The notes beneath the pieces were generated by a model that saw nothing but the letters and a program-made list of their open reading frames with translations, was not told the DNA's origin and made no database searches. This document shows, piece after piece, positions 8,559 through 17,058 of a stretch of 64,000 nt of DNA; position 1 is the stretch's first letter; each line of letters opens with the position of its first letter. Source of the DNA: Fontivita pretiosa (lineage in GTDB: Bacteria > Planctomycetota > Phycisphaerae > Tepidisphaerales > Tepidisphaeraceae); contig NZ_CP191258.1 of NCBI RefSeq assembly GCF_050410795.1, positions 4,340,001 to 4,404,000 of the forward strand. Direction: 5' to 3'. A program made the translations under genes and the position numbers.

Positions 8559-10117
8559 GAGTTGCTCTGGTTTGTCTGTTGGTTACGCCGCTGCCGCAGC
8601 ATCGCGGCGGCAAACACACCCGCCGCCAGTGCACCGATCATCGTCGGCTCCGGGATCGCCACCGTGTACATCAGGTCATCGAAGTAAATCGTCTGCCCGT
8701 TGCCGTCGCGATGCGTCGTGATGATCCCGAACCGATCGAAGCTGGCGCCAATCGCCTTGTGACCGGGAAGCAGGTCCATGAAGACTTCCTGGCCGTCGAG
8801 GCTGACGGTCAGCCGCCCGCCGCCTCCGTTGCCCTGCGGGTCGTACTCGATCTCGAAATTGTGCGATGTGCTATCGGGATAGATGTAGGGCGGATTGTCC
8901 CCACGAACCAGAGGGCTTTGTCCCTCCTGGTCGATCCCATAGGCCGGGTAGAAGAAGAATCCTTCAGCGCTGGGTCCTTCGATCGCGGCGCCCATGAAGT
9001 TTTCGGGGGTGGGATTGTCGTTGGTGCTGTCGCGGACGCTGCCGGTCGAATGGAAGAACCCGATCAGCGTCGTGCTGTCAGTTACACCGCGGACAAACGC
9101 CACTTTCCCCGACGCCTTCAGCGGCGTGGTAAGGTCCAGCGTCTGCTGAAGCCGGTCTCCGTAGTATGCCATCCGCAGCCCCTGGAAGTCCGGCCGCGAG
9201 TCCCCGCGGAACGTGTGCCCGCCCATCTCGCCTGTTCCCGCGCCGCCGGCAAAGTTCGTGTTGGGGCTGTAACCGAAATCAAACCGCGGTCGCACATTCG
9301 TGCTGGTGTAGGTGGTGCGGTTGCGCAGGCTGTCGTAGCCGGGGTTGCTGGAGAACGTCTGCGTCGCGCCGCCGTTGATTGAAAGATTATCCACCCACAG
9401 CCGCCCCGGGCCGTCGTAGCTCTTGACCACATTGAGCAGACCGAAGCGATTGAACGTCGCGCCATCAAGCTTGTGCCCGGGATCGAGGTTGAAGACAGTC
9501 GTGATGCTGCCGATCGAGGCGGAGATGGCCCCGCCGCCGCCATTGGCGTTGGGGTCGTAGCTCAGTGCCCAGTTGTACACCGCCGAGCTGTTAAACAAGT
9601 ACTCGCTGCCGCCCGGACCCACTGCCTTGGCGCCGGCTCGCCACTTCGACGTGCCGTATTCGCCGTAGGCGTAAAAGTAGTCGTCGCGTCCGTAGATTCG
9701 CAGCGCCAGCGAATTGGCCGCTCGCCACTCGTTGATCGTGTTGCTGTTGAAAAACCCCAGCAGCGTGTTTCCGCCGCCTGCTGCGACCTTCAGCGTGCCC
9801 GAGGCGCTCAGCGGCTGATCCAGCGTGGCGACGGGGATGGACTGGGCGTAGTAAGCCGGCTCGCCGCAAGGCGTGATGAATCCGCCGATCTCTCCGGCGG
9901 GACCTCCGGCGTTGCTGGTGAAGCTGTACCCGAAGTTCTGCGTGACGGTGGCGGGCGGCGGGGTGGTGGCGCGGTTGTTGCGCCCGTCCCATCCCGGATC
10001 GCTGTCAAACGTCTCGGTTTTCATCACCATCTGCGCCTGCGCGGTGTCTGTCGCCGCGCGCAGCAACGCAAACAGCGCGACGACCAGCACCGACAATCGG
10101 CCGATTGTGTTCTGCAT
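8555..10117 (-). CDS. Secreted two-domain repeat protein with PEP-CTERM tail, array member 1
   Basis: A 520-residue protein from ATG 10117; an in-frame GTG at 10123 overlapping the upstream stop is the alternative start. Signal peptide near VLVVALFALLRAATDTAQAQ, repeat 1 from TETFDSDPGWDGRNNR, repeat 2 from TFSSNPGYDSLRNR. Unlike its five paralogues it ends with a PEP-CTERM sorting signal: IPEPTM, a hydrophobic helix (GALAAGVFAAAML) and a basic RQRR patch. Proteins of this type are exported and processed by an exosortase at the envelope (established for the tail family). It is first in transcription order, directly after the glycosidase-like gene, with GGGG about 8 nt before ATG 10117. Repeat function unknown. 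Confidence 0.87.
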   Translation of the reverse strand: MQNTIGRLSVLVVALFALLRAATDTAQAQMVMKTETFDSDPGWDGRNNRATTPPPATVTQNFGYSFTSNAGGPAGEIGGFITPCGEPAYYAQSIPVATLDQPLSASGTLKVAAGGGNTLLGFFNSNTINEWRAANSLALRIYGRDDYFYAYGEYGTSKWRAGAKAVGPGGSEYLFNSSAVYNWALSYDPNANGGGGAISASIGSITTVFNLDPGHKLDGATFNRFGLLNVVKSYDGPGRLWVDNLSINGGATQTFSSNPGYDSLRNRTTYTSTNVRPRFDFGYSPNTNFAGGAGTGEMGGHTFRGDSRPDFQGLRMAYYGDRLQQTLDLTTPLKASGKVAFVRGVTDSTTLIGFFHSTGSVRDSTNDNPTPENFMGAAIEGPSAEGFFFYPAYGIDQEGQSPLVRGDNPPYIYPDSTSHNFEIEYDPQGNGGGGRLTVSLDGQEVFMDLLPGHKAIGASFDRFGIITTHRDGNGQTIYFDDLMYTVAIPEPTMIGALAAGVFAAAMLRQRRNQQTNQSNS

Positions 10118-10119
10118 TT

Positions 10120-11799
10120 TCACTGCCCCACAGAGGAAACCTGCATGGGAGGATCGATTGTGAACGAATAGAGCCTGCCTCCGTGCGGAACGGTAAAACG
10201 CAGTCGCATGGTTCCATCAGGTGCGATGTCGCGCAGCGATTTGCCGCCTTCGAACGCGACTTTGTGCTTCAGCGAATCCCCCTGCACCGTCGCCTTGCCC
10301 AGCGCCTGGTTGCCCGCGACGTTCAGTACTTCTACCTCTATCGGGCCGACGCCGTTGATGTACATTTCGCGGCCGTCGAACGACAGCGGCCTGGTGGTCA
10401 GCGTCCCGCCATTGACGGAAACGAACCCATCCGGCCGCAGCCGCGCGCGGAAGATCCCGCCGCCGCTTACCCGGTAGTGCCTGGGATGGTTCTTGCCCCA
10501 TGAGCTGGAGCCGTAGTAGTAGATCAGCTCGTCGCCGATGCGAATCGGCGGATTGGAAAACTCGGTCATGTATCCGCCGTCGTTGCGCGCGTCGTTGCCG
10601 CCTTCCTTGCCATTGGGGACCCAGACTTCGGGGATGCCGTCGTCGTTGGCGAACGGCACCTTGTGCCAGTGCAGCCCGTCGCGACTGCACACCAGCTTCA
10701 TGAACGCGCAGCCATTGGCCGAATATGGATAGTCCCCGCCACCGTGCCACACCCGCAACCCGCCCAGCCACATCGACTCGTATCGCCAGGCCGTCGAGGA
10801 GTAGTATTCATCCCACGGCATGTCGCCATTACGCTCGTTGGCCGTCGGAACCAGGTCCAGCCGCTGAAGCCGGTTCAGATTCACCGGCTGATCCAACCGA
10901 TCGACGAAGAGAAACCCCCGCGAACGCAGACGGTTTTCGTTTTCCACGTTTTCCACCGACGCAAACCGGATGCACGCCAGAAAACGGTTCTCCCGCTTGT
11001 CGTGATAAAACGTCGTCACATCGCCGCTGCCGTTGAGCCGCCGACCGTCCTGTTCGATCGTGCGGCTGCCCGAGACCATCACGTGTGGCCCGCGGTTCCA
11101 CTTGATCCCGTCGGCCGAGTACATGTAGTACTGCCCCTCGCGATTGCCCTCCCAGTTGGCGAAGTGCAGCCAGCCCTTGTACGGATACTGCGGATCCTTT
11201 TCGTCATACGTGAACGACCACAGGTCCACGTTGGTCGCGCTGGTCTTGGAAACCGGATCGTACAGGTCGATCTCGATCCGCTGCGGCTTGCCATCATCCC
11301 CTTTGATCCAGTTGATCGCGTCCGGCGATGTGAAGCGATACAGCCGTATCCGATCGGCACTGGGCCCCGGCCAGCTCGAACAGAACGACAGCGCGATCAT
11401 CACCCATTTCTTGAGCCGGGGGTCGTAGACGATGGTTCCGTTGGCCTCCAGCGTCGCCTTGTGTTCGCCGAACTCATCCTCCAGCGCGATCACCGGCTCG
11501 TTGCCGCCGTTGTCCTTCTTCGGCTGGTGCAGCGTGCGCTTCAAATCCTTCTGCTGGCTGATCAGGTAGTCATCGATGAACAGTTGCGCCTCGCCGCTGC
11601 GCAGCTTGATCGTGGTCAGCGGGGGGTCGGCGGCGCAAGCCGTTCGTGCTGCGATGACAAACATAACGATCATCGCCAGAACTGAGGCTCCGAAGCACAG
11701 GGGAACAGAAACGCCAACAGCAAGCCGAGGCGAGTTCCGTCGGTCGTTCCTGCCTTCGCGGCTGTGTGCCTGCGCGATTCCAGTCAGTGTCGTGTTCAT
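10120..11799 (-). CDS. Secreted beta-propeller glycosidase-like protein (GH32/43-like)
   Basis: A 559-residue protein when started at ATG 11799, which overlaps the upstream stop (ATGA) and has GGAG 5 nt before it; the longer open frame to 11916 only runs into the preceding gene. An N-terminal hydrophobic segment (ASVLAMIVMFVIAARTACA) indicates export. After LFIDDYLISQQKDLKRTLHQ come propeller-like blades with YDPRLKKWVM, SPDAINW, SADGIKW and SRDGLHW. The 'S-x-DG-x-x-W' repeats recur in bacterial five-bladed propeller proteins of the sialidase/GH32/GH43 fold. A C-terminal beta-rich region (MYINGVGPIEVEVLNV...RLRFTVPHGGRLYSF) resembles the GH32 beta-sandwich. Catalytic residues cannot be assigned with confidence. 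It probably acts on an extracellular glycan with the neighbouring glycosidase-like gene and symporter. Confidence 0.75.
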   Translation of the reverse strand: MNTTLTGIAQAHSREGRNDRRNSPRLAVGVSVPLCFGASVLAMIVMFVIAARTACAADPPLTTIKLRSGEAQLFIDDYLISQQKDLKRTLHQPKKDNGGNEPVIALEDEFGEHKATLEANGTIVYDPRLKKWVMIALSFCSSWPGPSADRIRLYRFTSPDAINWIKGDDGKPQRIEIDLYDPVSKTSATNVDLWSFTYDEKDPQYPYKGWLHFANWEGNREGQYYMYSADGIKWNRGPHVMVSGSRTIEQDGRRLNGSGDVTTFYHDKRENRFLACIRFASVENVENENRLRSRGFLFVDRLDQPVNLNRLQRLDLVPTANERNGDMPWDEYYSSTAWRYESMWLGGLRVWHGGGDYPYSANGCAFMKLVCSRDGLHWHKVPFANDDGIPEVWVPNGKEGGNDARNDGGYMTEFSNPPIRIGDELIYYYGSSSWGKNHPRHYRVSGGGIFRARLRPDGFVSVNGGTLTTRPLSFDGREMYINGVGPIEVEVLNVAGNQALGKATVQGDSLKHKVAFEGGKSLRDIAPDGTMRLRFTVPHGGRLYSFTIDPPMQVSSVGQ

Positions 11800-13454
11800 T
11801 CGAACTCCAATCCGTAGATCCTGGCCTTGTCCAGCCTGAAGCGGAGCATGATCGGCTTGCCCGGCTCGACGCCCAGGTCGTTTGCCTCGTTCTTCCACGT
11901 GACCGTCGTGAGGCATTGATCGCCAATGATCGGCTGCGCGTCGGCGAAGCTTCGTCCGGGCAGGGGCTGGTTGTCGGGGCCGGCCACTTCAACCAGGATG
12001 CTCCCGGCGCGCTCGGTGACGGCGTTGATCTTCAGGGTCTTGCCCGGCGGCAGGAAAAGCGGCGTGCTGAACTGCCCCTGCCCGTCGGCCACGATCGCCA
12101 TCAGCCGACCCTTCGGCCAGACCGCAAAACCCGTATCGTACGCCCAGGCCGTTCGCGGATATTTGTGTGGATACAGATACCCCGTGTACGGCACTGCCCA
12201 GCTTCCATCCGGCAGCTCGATCATGTTCGGGCGCGTGAACACGCAACCGCCGTCCCACTGGCCGAACTGTGTCGTCTTCAGCACCGGCGAGCCGGGCGCG
12301 CGATGCCACAGCTCGCCGTCATAGCTGGCCTGAAGCTCGATGCTCGTCGTGTCCGAGAGCTGGTGATAGATCGCCGGAAACATCAGGTAATGATCCGGCG
12401 CCCCGGGGATGGTCGTGTAGGCGTTGGAGTAATACGTGTCGGCGGGGGGCATGTCGCTGCCGGCCTCGACGATCACCTGCGACAGCGGAAACTGCTCGAA
12501 ATGTTCCGATTCGCTGCGACCAATCGCGCGACGCGGCAGCCAGTTGTGTCCCTTGATGTCGCGCGACGGCAGCGGCTGGCCTTCAGCTCGCGGGCCGACC
12601 GAATGGCTCCGCGTGAACATCACGTATTTCTTCAGTCTCGCGTCATACCCGGCCACCACCTGCGTGTCGCTCGGCTCGATGCTGATCGGCTCAGGCAACT
12701 CCGTCCAGTTCAATCCATCCGGTGAAACCGCGCCAACGATGCAGTCGCCGAACCACCCCGAGCCTTTCTCGGTCGCCATTACCGAGTACGGCTTGCGCTT
12801 CTTGTACTCCTCGAGTTTCTCCGGATCGAAGTGGCTGTGCTTGACGGCCTTGAAACGCTGCTGGGGCGGGGCAATGGGGTCGATGAACACGGTGCCGACG
12901 GGGTAGGGGATCAGGTTATTCGCCCGGCTACCGTCGTACTCCACCAGGCCAAGGGGGGGCTTCTCCCACGTCCTGCCGTCCCTGGATTCCAGATAACACG
13001 TGTAGCCGGCGCCTTGCGCGTCCTGGCAGTTGCCCCATGCGCGGAACTTTTCGCCATCCCGAACGATCGTGCCGATGCTCAGTCCCATCTGTTCCCAGGG
13101 CTTGTCGCGCGGGATGATCGGCCCGAGGCGCTGCGCCGGCTGCGCCTCCAGTCGCACGCCCAGCGGCGCCTCGTGGTAGAGCATCTTCGCGTCGTGCGGC
13201 CCGACCTTCACGCCGGGGGCGAAAGGCCCGCCGGTCTTAGCGTCGATCCACTCCGGCGCGCCCGGCCGTACGAAATACCAGGTTGTGAACACGATTCGCC
13301 TGCCGGCCAGTTGGTAAGGTTCGCCGGCGGGGCGGTCGTGCTCGATCGCGCCTGCCGGACGTACGAACAGGCCCGTGGCGATCACGACGCCCGCGACGAT
13401 CCACGCCACAGGTAAACAACAGGTCCACGAGCCCCGGCGATGGGGCCGGCTCAT
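11796..13454 (-). CDS. Secreted beta-propeller glycosidase-like protein (GH32/43-like)
   Basis: A 552-residue protein from ATG 13454, chosen because GGAGG lies about 7 nt upstream and a signal peptide follows directly (WTCCLPVAWIVAGVVIATGL). It shares architecture with the downstream neighbour: propeller motifs SRDGRTWEKP, SPDGLNWTEL, SYDGELWHRA, YDARLKKYVMFT, then a C-terminal sandwich with TLKINAVTERAGSILVEV and MLRFRLDKARIYGLEFE. Such proteins are common in planctomycete carbohydrate loci and are usually annotated as GH32-like or hypothetical. A glycosidase or glycan-binding role is inference. The gene follows the symporter by 88 bp and is translationally coupled to the next gene. Confidence 0.75.
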   Translation of the reverse strand: MSRPHRRGSWTCCLPVAWIVAGVVIATGLFVRPAGAIEHDRPAGEPYQLAGRRIVFTTWYFVRPGAPEWIDAKTGGPFAPGVKVGPHDAKMLYHEAPLGVRLEAQPAQRLGPIIPRDKPWEQMGLSIGTIVRDGEKFRAWGNCQDAQGAGYTCYLESRDGRTWEKPPLGLVEYDGSRANNLIPYPVGTVFIDPIAPPQQRFKAVKHSHFDPEKLEEYKKRKPYSVMATEKGSGWFGDCIVGAVSPDGLNWTELPEPISIEPSDTQVVAGYDARLKKYVMFTRSHSVGPRAEGQPLPSRDIKGHNWLPRRAIGRSESEHFEQFPLSQVIVEAGSDMPPADTYYSNAYTTIPGAPDHYLMFPAIYHQLSDTTSIELQASYDGELWHRAPGSPVLKTTQFGQWDGGCVFTRPNMIELPDGSWAVPYTGYLYPHKYPRTAWAYDTGFAVWPKGRLMAIVADGQGQFSTPLFLPPGKTLKINAVTERAGSILVEVAGPDNQPLPGRSFADAQPIIGDQCLTTVTWKNEANDLGVEPGKPIMLRFRLDKARIYGLEFE

Positions 13455-13542
13455 CTGCTGATCCTCCGCCTTGGTTGGGTGGGCATCGCGCGTCAGCGTG
13501 CGCGCTGAGCGGAGCGGTGCCTGCCTTGCCGCGATCGCATCG

Positions 13543-15285
13543 TCACACCCGCGCCGCCGCAGGCGCGGTGGCGGGCGCGGCCGGCTGACCATGCCCGTCC
13601 TCGATCGGCAATGCCTGACGCATCACGTTCCGCCACGTCAACTGCTTCTGCTGTTCCGTCGCGCGACCGGGCAGGATCATCGACATCACGTATCCGCCGA
13701 TCAGCGTTCCCACCAGACCGAACACCGTCGGCCAGATGAACGTGATGATCTCGCTGCCGAAGACCGATTTTTGCCCGAAGGCGATGAACAGCGCCGCTGC
13801 GGTGCCGATCAGGCCGCCCGCCAGCACCCCCGCGCTGCTCGTCCGCCGGGTGAACATCCCAAGGATGTAGATCCCCAGGATCGGCCCGGTAAACGTCTGG
13901 ATCACTTTGGCGCCGATCTCCAGGACGATGCCGATACGGCTGACGTTGGCGGCGATAAGAATCCCCACACATCCGAAGCAGAGGGTGGCGATGCGGGAGA
14001 CGAACAGTTGCTGGCGGTTCTCTCGGTCGGCGCGGGCCGCTGCATGACGCAACGCCTGCTGCGACTCTTCAGTCTCGGTTTCGTGGTGCTTGGCCAGAGT
14101 GGCCGCGGGCTTGCTGGGCAGCGCCACCTGCCGGCCCAGGTACAGTCGGTTGTAGAAATCCACCACGATGACCGAGGTGCAGGAGTTGATCGCCGAGTCG
14201 ATGCTCGACAGTGACGCCGCCAGGATCGCCGCCACCACCAGTCCGATCAGCCCGGTGGGAAAGACCGTCGCCATGAAGTGCGGGAAGATCCGGTCGGTGT
14301 TGCTGGCAATTTCCTGTGGAAGCTGGTGGGTTTGATAGAAGGCGAACAGCGCCAGCCCGACGAAAGCCAGACCCAGTGTCCAGATCGCGTCGCCGCAGGC
14401 GTTGATGATGAAGGCCTGTCGCGAATCCTTCAGGCTCTTGGTGGTCTGGAATCGCTGGACCATGACCTGGTCGCTGGTGTAGCCGGCCATTCGGCCGCAG
14501 ATGGTGGTGATCAGAATGGCGGACATGGCCTTGGGCTCGCCCATGTACAGCAGGAACTTATCCCACAGCGAAGCACCTTCAGGGATGGGCAGTTCGTAGT
14601 AGAAGTCGATTTTTCCGGCGTCCATGCCCAGGCGCCAGACCGCCGCCAGCCCACCGTCCACGTTCCAGAGGATCACGCCGCACGCCACCGCCACGCCCGT
14701 GAGCATGATGCAGAACTGGATGATGTCGGTCCAGATGACCGCCTGGATGCCGCCGAGCATCGTGTACAGGGTTACCACAGCGCCCAGGGTGATGATCAGG
14801 GGGATGGCCTTGAGCGCGCCGCCGGTGATTGTTTCGATCGCCAGACACGGCACGTACAGGGCCGTGCCCATCCACCCGACGCGCCACAGCAGGAAGATGC
14901 ACGCCGCCAGAGTTCGCACCGCCACGTTGAACCGCCGCTCCAGGTATTCGTACGCGCTGACGGTCTGTAGCCTTCGGTAGAACGGCAGCGACACGTAGGC
15001 CACCCACGGATACAAAAACAGCCACGAGAACACGCCGACGGTGAAGATCAGGCTGTACTTGAGCACGCTCGACGGGCCGCCGATGTAGTCGATGCCGCTG
15101 TTCAGCGCCGCCATCAGCGACAGCCCGATGGGCAGCCAGCTCATGCCCCGCCCGGCCAGGAAGAACGATTCCAGCCCTTTTTGTTTCCGCGAGAAGTGCG
15201 CCCCGATGCCGACCAGCATCGCCAGATACGCCAACACCACCACCGCATCGAACCAGGTGAAATTCGTCTGCGCGATCAGCAGCAT
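13543..15285 (-). CDS. Sodium:solute symporter (SSS family)
   Basis: A 580-residue polytopic membrane protein with the SSS layout: a first helix starting WFDAVVVLAYLAMLVGIG, the loop KGLESFFLAGRGMSWLPIG, then SLMAALNSGIDYIGGP, and a long series of hydrophobic helices up to GTLIGGYVMSM. The family couples Na+ entry to uptake of sugars, amino acids, carboxylates or vitamins. Members of this subgroup in polysaccharide loci are often assumed to take up mono- or oligosaccharides, so the substrate is inference from neighbours. A soluble insert (about residues 380-430) between late helices is rich in charged residues. GAAGGA precedes the ATG. The gene opens the part of the run that holds the two glycosidase-like genes and the paralogue array. 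Confidence 0.9.
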   Translation of the reverse strand: MLLIAQTNFTWFDAVVVLAYLAMLVGIGAHFSRKQKGLESFFLAGRGMSWLPIGLSLMAALNSGIDYIGGPSSVLKYSLIFTVGVFSWLFLYPWVAYVSLPFYRRLQTVSAYEYLERRFNVAVRTLAACIFLLWRVGWMGTALYVPCLAIETITGGALKAIPLIITLGAVVTLYTMLGGIQAVIWTDIIQFCIMLTGVAVACGVILWNVDGGLAAVWRLGMDAGKIDFYYELPIPEGASLWDKFLLYMGEPKAMSAILITTICGRMAGYTSDQVMVQRFQTTKSLKDSRQAFIINACGDAIWTLGLAFVGLALFAFYQTHQLPQEIASNTDRIFPHFMATVFPTGLIGLVVAAILAASLSSIDSAINSCTSVIVVDFYNRLYLGRQVALPSKPAATLAKHHETETEESQQALRHAAARADRENRQQLFVSRIATLCFGCVGILIAANVSRIGIVLEIGAKVIQTFTGPILGIYILGMFTRRTSSAGVLAGGLIGTAAALFIAFGQKSVFGSEIITFIWPTVFGLVGTLIGGYVMSMILPGRATEQQKQLTWRNVMRQALPIEDGHGQPAAPATAPAAARV

Positions 15286-15498
15286 CGCAGATGTCCTTCC
15301 GTGCTCAGAACCCCTTGATCGCCCTCGGGAAGATTCGCCAAGGCCCGCCGGCGCGCACCTTCACTGCACATTGCTCTATCGATCAGAGGCAGGTGATCCA
15401 TGTGACCGCCGCTGAACCCGACCACAACGCCCAAAGCCCTTGTGTTTTCGCCATATGGCCAGCACGCCCCGCGCGGTGCCGGACGTGGTCGCTGAAGT

Positions 15499-16347
15499 CT
15501 ACTTAATCCCCAGCGCGTTCCGCACCTTCTGGAGGTTGTCCTCATCGAATGCCCACCGGAAGAGCATCAGCATGTGCTTGTCAGGATCTCCGAGCTGCTT
15601 GTATCCCCCGATGATGAACCAGTCTTTTCGATCCATCACACAGTAGGTTACGTGGCCATCGGTCCAGCCGACGACCATCCCGTAGGGCCGCTGATGTGGC
15701 CAGTTGGCTGGAACGTAGGGGTTGTAACCAAACATCTCGGTCGTCAAAGACCTCACGCCCTTTTTGATCTTCCCGGCGACGGCCTTCTCGATGAACTCGC
15801 GCTCGTCGGCTTGATCCTTTGAGTATTGCGATCCCAGACTGCCAACCGACCCGTGTCCGCCGATGCGATAGAGGTATCCACTCCAGATCCGCCCATATGA
15901 GCTGGAGTTCCAAGCCGACTTCCACTCGCCTTCCCAATTCTCGTAGACGAAGTAGGTGCTGCTTGGGCAGTAGAAGATTCGGCCGTCCTTGACGTATTTG
16001 CCGTACACCAGCCATCCGAGGTTGGCCCATCCGTCGCCGGTCGTACCGCCACGGCCGTTGGGAAATGGCGTCTGCCGGCTGAAGTTGTCATGATCGCTCT
16101 TGTCAAAGCGGACGATCGAGCTGCCCGCCAGGTTGCCACCTGGAATGTAGACCGGCATCTTGCCCCGGGAGTTGGCCCTGTACATCTCCAGCCCCTGGAG
16201 CAGTTGACGCTGATTGCTCATGCACTGGGTGCGGATGGCTGCGGCGCGAGCCTTGTTGAGGCTGGGTAGCAGAATGCTGATGAGCACCGCAATAACCCCG
16301 ATGACGACGAGCAACTCAACCAACGTGAAACCGGTTCGCCTGCGCAT
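15499..16347 (-). CDS. Prepilin-type N-terminal cleavage/methylation protein
   Basis: A 282-residue pseudopilin-like protein. The type IV prepilin leader is clear (RRRTGFTLVELLVVIGVIAV, cleavage expected before Phe with Glu at +5), followed by a hydrophobic helix and the planctomycete-typical continuation LPSLNKARAAA and CMSNQRQLLQGLEMY. The C-terminal part has WPHQRPYGMVVGWTDGH. This resembles the 'H-X9-DG' motif of planctomycete prepilin-associated proteins, but with 11 residues between His and Asp-Gly. Such proteins are numerous in this phylum and often sit beside glycan-degradation genes. It is about 210 bp upstream of the symporter and has an AT-rich promoter region (16348-16471). Confidence 0.9.
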   Translation of the reverse strand: MRRRTGFTLVELLVVIGVIAVLISILLPSLNKARAAAIRTQCMSNQRQLLQGLEMYRANSRGKMPVYIPGGNLAGSSIVRFDKSDHDNFSRQTPFPNGRGGTTGDGWANLGWLVYGKYVKDGRIFYCPSSTYFVYENWEGEWKSAWNSSSYGRIWSGYLYRIGGHGSVGSLGSQYSKDQADEREFIEKAVAGKIKKGVRSLTTEMFGYNPYVPANWPHQRPYGMVVGWTDGHVTYCVMDRKDWFIIGGYKQLGDPDKHMLMLFRWAFDEDNLQKVRNALGIK

Positions 16348-16404
16348 GGACGCTCCCGTGGGGCACTGAAGTTGTAGATTCTTTGAGAACTGCTCTAGGA
16401 CGAT

Positions 16405-16458
16405 TTTATCTTAAAAACAAATCCGGTGTCAATAGAAATTCGCGGATTATCTTTAAAA
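16405..16458 (-). promoter_or_regulatory. Paired operator-like motifs upstream of prepilin gene
   Basis: Two similar AT-rich motifs stand in the same orientation: TTTATCTTAAAAA at 16405 and ATTATCTTTAAAA at 16446, 41 bp apart and about 60-100 bp upstream of the ATG at 16347. Nearly the same pair occurs before the other prepilin gene (17928 and 17968). They stand out in otherwise GC-rich DNA and may be regulator-binding sites. No regulator is encoded next to them. Confidence 0.45.
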
Positions 16459-16471
16459 TGCCGAGGCAAAA

Positions 16472-16978
16472 TCAACCCGCCGGAACAAGCTGCAAGTCGG
16501 CTTCCTTGCCCGGCGGCACCTGCGGCGTCATGATTTGCGCGGCGGCGGGCGAATCAATGCTCACCCATCCATTGTCCCCGGTCCCCGGCCGCTTCACCTC
16601 GATCATCCGCAATTCGAACACCGCCCCCGGATCCTTCCGATCCATCGACTCCAGCTTCTTCTTGACCGCTTCGGGATACCGCTCCAGGTGTGAAACAAAC
16701 TTCGTCTTGCCTCCGTCGTACGTCCAGACCTGGCAGCGGTAGGCGATCTTGCCTTCGTGTTCAAACGGCGGGATCTTGAGCGCGCTGTCGGCAAAGAATG
16801 TCTTGCCGTCATCGACCGTGTACCACGCTTTGGGCTCTGAACCCCCCTCAGGCGCCGCCATCCCCGTGTCGGACGAGAGTAGCTGCGCGATCAATACTCC
16901 CAGCGCCGCCAGGAGGATTATCCCCACCACTGCGGCCGTCACTTTCGGATGCTGATTCATCGAGTCGCGTATTCCCAT
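16472..16978 (-). CDS. Small membrane-anchored protein of unknown function
   Basis: A 168-residue protein from ATG 16978 (MGIRDSMNQHPK...). A longer version from ATG 17059 would overlap the upstream stop by one base (TGATG) and add 27 polar residues, so the start is uncertain. A single N-terminal transmembrane segment (AAVVGIILLAALGVLIAQLL) is followed by a soluble domain with AWYTVDDGKTFFAD and YRCQVWTYDGGKTKFVSHLE. It lacks a prepilin motif. It lies between two prepilin-like genes and probably forms an operon with the upstream one. Planctomycete pseudopilin loci often contain such single-pass companions, but I do not recognise a function. Confidence 0.75.
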   Translation of the reverse strand: MGIRDSMNQHPKVTAAVVGIILLAALGVLIAQLLSSDTGMAAPEGGSEPKAWYTVDDGKTFFADSALKIPPFEHEGKIAYRCQVWTYDGGKTKFVSHLERYPEAVKKKLESMDRKDPGAVFELRMIEVKRPGTGDNGWVSIDSPAAAQIMTPQVPPGKEADLQLVPAG

Positions 16979-17058
16979 GGTGTCATCTCTGTGCTGTTGT
17001 TGTGATCGCCGAAGCGAGCCGTGCTTGTCCTGCCCCGTGGCTGCGCCCGGCTGACTCA

